Below, piece after piece: positions 60,283 through 64,000 of a stretch of 64,000 nucleotides of DNA. A program made the translations under genes and the position numbers. Position 1 is the stretch's first letter; the number at the start of each line of letters is the position of its first letter. The DNA is from Arthrobacter pullicola (GTDB taxonomy: Bacteria > Actinomycetota > Actinomycetes > Actinomycetales > Micrococcaceae): the NCBI RefSeq assembly GCF_014836875.1, contig NZ_JACSQC010000006.1, positions 1 to 64,000 of the forward strand, written 5' to 3'. The notes beneath the pieces are model-generated. The model was not told the DNA's origin and did not search any database. It saw only the letters and a list, made by a program, of their open reading frames with translations.

Positions 60283-61683
60283 ATGAGCACCTTCAGCGGC
60301 CTGAACACCGCGTACTCCGGTCTGAGCGCAGCCCGTAGGGGACTCGACGTCGTCGGGCAGAACATCGCCAACGTCAACACACCGGGCTACACCCGCCAGC
60401 GGGTCACCACCTCGGCCATGGGCGGTGCCTCCATCGCCGGCAGGTTCTCCACCGGACCAGCGGTGGGGCAGGGCGTTTCCATTGACGGAATCGCCCGGCT
60501 CGGCAGCATGCAGCTGGATACCCGAGTGCGGGCGACCGCCGCGGCCTCCGGGTTTTCCGCGGTGCGCGCCAATGCCCTGTCCAGCCTGGAAACCAGCCTG
60601 AACGAACCCGGGAAGAACGGCATTTCCGCCTCCCTGACTGAGTTCTGGGCAGCCTGGCAGGGTGTGTCCAACAAGCCCGGGGACGAGGCAGCCGCCACCG
60701 CGCTGATCGGCCAGGCCACGATCCTCGCCCAGCAGATCTCCACCGGGTACGAGGCAGTGGAGGACCAGTGGACCGGCGCCTACAAACAGCTCAAGGATAT
60801 GGAGGCGGAGCTGAACGGCACCGCCTCGCAGATCGCTTCCCTGAATGCGCAGATCCGCACCACGCAGGCCTCCGGCGGGAGCGCCAACGAGCTGATTGAC
60901 CAGCGGAATGCCCTGACCACCACCATTGCCGCCCTTGCCGGCGGCACGGTCCGCGAGTCGGAAAACGGCATGGTGGACGTGTTGATTGACGGTAACGCCA
61001 TTGTCTCCGGGGATATCGTCCGCCCGGTACAGGTTGCCGGTGGGATCGCCATGGGCGGCGAAGCCCCGCGCCTGGAATGGAGCCACCGCCCCGGAACCAA
61101 CATGGCGGCCAGCGGCGAAATCGCCGGCGCGCTCAGCCTGCTCGCTCCGGCATCCGATGGCGGCACCCTCACCGCCGCGGCGGAGGGCTACAACAACTTC
61201 GCTAAAACCCTGGCCACGGCTGTCAACGGGGTCCACAACGGCGGCACCAACACCGCCGGAACGGTGCTGGGCGATTTCTTCAGTCACAGCACCGATCCCG
61301 CTGCCCTCTCGCTGAAGGTCATCCCCACCGGCGCGGCAGGCATCGCCACCGGTGCGGCCGGCCAGGGAGCGAAAGACAACTCCGTGGCCGACGCCATCGC
61401 GCAGCTGGGCGCCGGGAAAAACTCACCCGACTCGGCCTGGGCCAACTTTGTCAGCGGCATTGGCGCCAGCACCCGGGTGGAGATGCAGCAGGCGGAACTC
61501 GCCGGCGTCGCTGCCTCCGCCGCCGTCGGCATGCAGCTTTCCAACTCCTCGGTGGACCTGGACGAAGAAAACCTGAATCTGCTCGCCTATCAGCACGCCT
61601 ACCAGGGTGCTGCGCGGGTCATGACAGCCATTGATGAAATGCTCGACACCCTGATTAACCGCACCGGCATTGTGGGAAGGTAA
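60283..61683 (+). CDS. flgK: Hook-associated protein 1 FlgK
   Basis: FlgK (466 residues) joins hook and filament. The axial N-terminus (GLNTAYSGLSAARRGLDVVG, QNIANVNTPGYTRQRV) and C-terminus (LDEENLNLLAYQHAYQGAAR, VMTAIDEMLDTLINRTG) are conserved; the middle holds EFWAAWQGVSNKPGDEAA and IDQRNALTTTIAALAGG. Confidence 0.95.
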   Translation: MSTFSGLNTAYSGLSAARRGLDVVGQNIANVNTPGYTRQRVTTSAMGGASIAGRFSTGPAVGQGVSIDGIARLGSMQLDTRVRATAAASGFSAVRANALSSLETSLNEPGKNGISASLTEFWAAWQGVSNKPGDEAAATALIGQATILAQQISTGYEAVEDQWTGAYKQLKDMEAELNGTASQIASLNAQIRTTQASGGSANELIDQRNALTTTIAALAGGTVRESENGMVDVLIDGNAIVSGDIVRPVQVAGGIAMGGEAPRLEWSHRPGTNMAASGEIAGALSLLAPASDGGTLTAAAEGYNNFAKTLATAVNGVHNGGTNTAGTVLGDFFSHSTDPAALSLKVIPTGAAGIATGAAGQGAKDNSVADAIAQLGAGKNSPDSAWANFVSGIGASTRVEMQQAELAGVAASAAVGMQLSNSSVDLDEENLNLLAYQHAYQGAARVMTAIDEMLDTLINRTGIVGR

Positions 61684-61686
61684 CCC

Positions 61687-62577
61687 GTGATTTCCCGTAC
61701 CTCGAACCTGACGCTGACGCGAAACGCCCAGCAGAACCTGCAGGCGAACATCTCCCGGCTGGCCAAGCTCCAGGAGCAGGCACAGACCTCGGCCGCCATC
61801 ACCCGGCCGTCGGACAATCCTTCGGGCACCGCCGACGCCCTGAAGGTCCGCGGCGAGATCCGCGCCAACGCACAGTACAAAAGCAACATCGCCGATGCGA
61901 ACAGCTGGCTCGCCACCGTCGATGCCGCTATGACCCGCGCGACGGACATCCTCACCCGGATCAAGGACCTGGCAATCACCGGCGCAACGGCGACTGCCAC
62001 CCCGGCCAACAAGGCCGCCATCGCCACCGAGCTGGAAGGCCTGAAAGCGGACCTGCTGGCGCAGGCCAACACCTCCTACCTGGGCCGGAATATTTTTGCC
62101 GGGAACTCCGACGCGGGGGCCGCAGTCAAAGTGGATTCCACTGTCGACCCGGCAACCTACACCTTCACGGGTGCCGCTGACGGACCAGTGACCCGGCGGC
62201 TGGATGCGAACACCACGGTCCAGGTTGATGCCAGCGCAGCAGCTGTCTTCGGCGACGTCTTTACCAAGCTGGATTCCCTGGTTGCCGATTTGCGGACCAA
62301 CGGGGACATCAGCGGACACCTGTCCGGCATCGATGCGAGCAGGGACAATGTGCTCTCGCAGCAGACCGACGTCGGCATCCGCCATGCCCGTGTGCTGAAA
62401 GCAGAGGAAAACAACATGGAGCAGGCAGTCAGTTTGGAATCCCGGCGCTCCGGCATCGAGGACCTGGACACCGCGCAGGTCATCATGGACCTGAAACTTC
62501 AGGAACTGGCGTACCAGTCCTCCCTGGCCGTCACGGCCAAGGTCCTGCAGCCCACCCTGATGGATTTCCTGCGATGA
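61687..62577 (+). CDS. flgL: Hook-associated protein 3 FlgL
   Basis: FlgL (296 residues) is the second junction protein and looks like a flagellin end to end: RTSNLTLTRNAQQNLQANIS, ITRPSDNPSGTADALKVR, LDTAQVIMDLKLQELAYQSS, VLQPTLMDFLR. GTG start 3 bases after flgK; overlaps fliW by ATGA. Confidence 0.95.
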   Translation: MISRTSNLTLTRNAQQNLQANISRLAKLQEQAQTSAAITRPSDNPSGTADALKVRGEIRANAQYKSNIADANSWLATVDAAMTRATDILTRIKDLAITGATATATPANKAAIATELEGLKADLLAQANTSYLGRNIFAGNSDAGAAVKVDSTVDPATYTFTGAADGPVTRRLDANTTVQVDASAAAVFGDVFTKLDSLVADLRTNGDISGHLSGIDASRDNVLSQQTDVGIRHARVLKAEENNMEQAVSLESRRSGIEDLDTAQVIMDLKLQELAYQSSLAVTAKVLQPTLMDFLR

Positions 62578-62972
62578 GCACCGTGACGCCGGTGGTTTTC
62601 CTCACCCCTCCCCCGGGACTCGAACCCATCACAGCGTTCGATCTGGCCGATGTGGATGGGGCCACCGGATTGTACTCGCTGACCGGCGCGGACGTTTCCG
62701 CCGGGCAGCGCCGCTTCTATGCGATTGATGCCTCCGTGTACCTGCCCGACTACAACCCGGAAATTGCCGACGAGCAGGCGGCCCAGCTGGGCCTCCAGGA
62801 TCCGGCCGATGCCCGTGTCCTGGTGGTAGCCAACCCGTCCGACGGCGGCACCACCGTGAATCTGCTGGCCCCGGTCATCATCAACACACGGACCTGGCAG
62901 TGCGCACAGGTCATCCTGGAAGGCGGCGACTGGCCGCTGCGGGCTCCGTTGGAAGCCAACGCTGCAGCCTGA
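62574..62972 (+). CDS. fliW: Flagellar assembly factor FliW (CsrA antagonist)
   Basis: FliW (132 residues) binds flagellin or CsrA; free flagellin releases FliW-bound CsrA control. The signature TVNLLAPVIINTRTWQCAQVIL and the start FLTPPPGLEPITAFDL match FliW. It ends the flgN-flgK-flgL operon. With csrA at the far end of the cluster the regulatory pair is complete. Confidence 0.93.
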   Translation: MSTVTPVVFLTPPPGLEPITAFDLADVDGATGLYSLTGADVSAGQRRFYAIDASVYLPDYNPEIADEQAAQLGLQDPADARVLVVANPSDGGTTVNLLAPVIINTRTWQCAQVILEGGDWPLRAPLEANAAA

Positions 62973-62992
62973 GTCCTGGACCCCCTGATATA

Positions 62993-63030
62993 AGAAAGGC
63001 GGCCCTCCCCTCCGGGAAGGCCGCCTTTCT
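62993..63030 (+). terminator. Terminator after fliW
   Basis: Twelve-base perfect arms AGAAAGGCGGCC / GGCCGCCTTTCT with a 14-base loop lie 20 bases after the fliW stop, between converging genes. Confidence 0.75.
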
Positions 63031-63079
63031 GCTGTACTGCTGTGGCTGTTCTACCGCGGTGCCTTGGGGCCCGCGGCTG

Positions 63080-63916
63080 CTAGGCGAAGTCGGACGTCGC
63101 CGGATCGGCGCCGAAGCGGGTGCCGTTGTCCAGGGCGTTGACCGCGTCGATGTCCTCGTCGGCCAGCTTGAGGTCCAAGGCCGCCCAGTTCTCCTGGATC
63201 CGGGATTCGGTCACGGACTTCGGAATCACGATGTTGCCGAGCGCCAGGTGCCAGGCGATGACCACCTGGGCCGGCGTGGCGCCGTCGTACTTCGCTGCAA
63301 TTTCCTGCAGGACCGGGTCATCGAGCAGGCCCTGGCCGGAGCCGAGCGGAGAGTAGGACTCGTGGCGGATGCCGTGCTTGGCCTCGAACTCGCGCAGTTC
63401 CTTCTGGGCCAGGTATGGGTGCGTTTCCACCTGGTTGAGGACGGGAACAACGCCGGTGGCGTCGATGATTTCCTGCAGCGCCTCGACCGTAAAGTTGCAG
63501 ACGCCGATGGACTTGACCCGGCCGGACTTCTGCAGCTCAACGAGGGCCTTCCAGGTGTCCACGTACTTGCCCTGCTTCGGCTGCAGCCAGTGGATCAGGT
63601 ACAGGTCCAGGTATTCCAGGCCCAGGCGCTCCATGGAGGCGTCGAAGGCGGCCAGGGTTTCCTCGTAGCCCTGGTCGGCGTTCCAGACCTTGGTGGTGAT
63701 GAACAGGTCTTCCCGCGGCAGGCCGGAGGCTGCAATGGCCCGGCCTACGCCGGCTTCGTTGCCGTAGATCTTGGCCGTGTCGATGTGGCGGTAGCCCGCT
63801 TCGAAAGCCATGCCCACGGTCTTCTCCGCGAGTTCGTCCTCAACCCGCCAGACGCCGTAGCCGAGCTGGGGGATGGTATTGCCGTCGATGAACGTCACAA
63901 GTGGGGATGTAGTCAT
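63080..63916 (-). CDS. Aldo/keto reductase (AKR5 / 2,5-diketo-D-gluconate reductase type)
   Basis: The 278-residue NADPH-dependent reductase shows the complete catalytic tetrad: Asp46 and Tyr51 in HIDTAKIYGNE, Lys76 in TTKVW, His109 in LIHW. The cofactor segment is IVIPKSVTESRIQEN. The substrate is unknown; the closest recognised group reduces 2,5-diketogluconate or methylglyoxal. The ATG at 63916 has AGGA 8 bases upstream; an in-frame ATG at 63925 is the alternative. It is not part of the flagellar set. The remaining bases to 64000 hold its upstream region without a clear promoter. Confidence 0.9.
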   Translation of the reverse strand: MTTSPLVTFIDGNTIPQLGYGVWRVEDELAEKTVGMAFEAGYRHIDTAKIYGNEAGVGRAIAASGLPREDLFITTKVWNADQGYEETLAAFDASMERLGLEYLDLYLIHWLQPKQGKYVDTWKALVELQKSGRVKSIGVCNFTVEALQEIIDATGVVPVLNQVETHPYLAQKELREFEAKHGIRHESYSPLGSGQGLLDDPVLQEIAAKYDGATPAQVVIAWHLALGNIVIPKSVTESRIQENWAALDLKLADEDIDAVNALDNGTRFGADPATSDFA

Positions 63917-64000
63917 GGTCACCATCCTGCCCGCACTTCGGCGCCGCCGTGACCAAACGGAGCCGAAGTTTGCTGGCCGCGAAATTTTGTCCCGCAGCCG

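Overview
The window looks like chromosome of a high-GC, Gram-positive actinobacterium of the Arthrobacter/Micrococcaceae type. The reasons are the GC-rich coding strands with many GTG starts, the GlgE (maltose-1-phosphate) glucan pathway, a rlmB-cysS-ispF-ispD-carD-lipoprotein block in the mycobacterial order, SenX3/RegX3 next to phosphoglycerate mutase, and many start codons placed 6-7 bases after a TANNNT box, which is the leaderless arrangement common in Actinobacteria. The species assignment is inference; no rRNA gene lies inside the window.

Left part (1-31.6 kb), housekeeping. Bases 1-261 are the promoter and leader of an rRNA operon that leaves the window to the left. Next comes the glycogen/trehalose block: glgE, treS and a single long maltokinase-branching-enzyme fusion on the minus strand, with glgP divergent from them and glgX convergent with glgP. 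Then follow rlmB, cysS, ispF, ispD and carD (minus), an LpqE-like lipoprotein (plus), senX3-regX3 (minus), phoU (plus, with Pho-box-like repeats in the shared upstream region), gpmA, a small methyltransferase, a DUF2516 membrane protein, a trans-sulfuration enzyme, tmk-holB, a secreted alpha/beta hydrolase, tRNA-Thr(CGT), a second hydrolase, an aldehyde dehydrogenase and a small Cys-rich unknown.

Right part (31.8-63.0 kb), an almost complete flagellar gene cluster. Minus strand, in order of transcription: fliA; fliC, fliD, fliS and a fliT-like gene; then (after an oppositely oriented UvrA-like ABC ATPase) flgB-flgC-fliE-fliF-fliG-fliH-fliI-fliJ, an NlpC/P60 peptidase, fliK-flgD-flgE; then flbD-motA-motB; then fliM-fliN-fliO-fliP-fliQ-fliR-flhB-flhA, an FlhF-like protein without a P-loop, and csrA. 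Plus strand: flgN-flgK-flgL-fliW. Most junctions are ATGA, GTGA or TAATG overlaps. The window closes with an aldo/keto reductase.

The most interesting signals are regulatory. Five flagellar transcription units start with the same FliA-type promoter, CT(A/T)AC-N15-(G/T)(C/T)CGA(T/A)A(A/G). The predicted leaders of fliC and flgB fold into short hairpins that present GGA in the apical loop, the hallmark of CsrA sites, and the fliC Shine-Dalgarno carries a second GGA in the same context. With csrA and fliW both present, this suggests a complete CsrA-FliW-flagellin feedback circuit in an actinobacterium, possibly extended to the basal-body operon. Other oddities are FliM without its CheY-binding N-terminus, a degenerate FlhF, the NlpC/P60 enzyme in place of FlgJ, no fliL, flgF/flgG, flgM or che genes in the window, and the UvrA-like gene between two flagellar operons.
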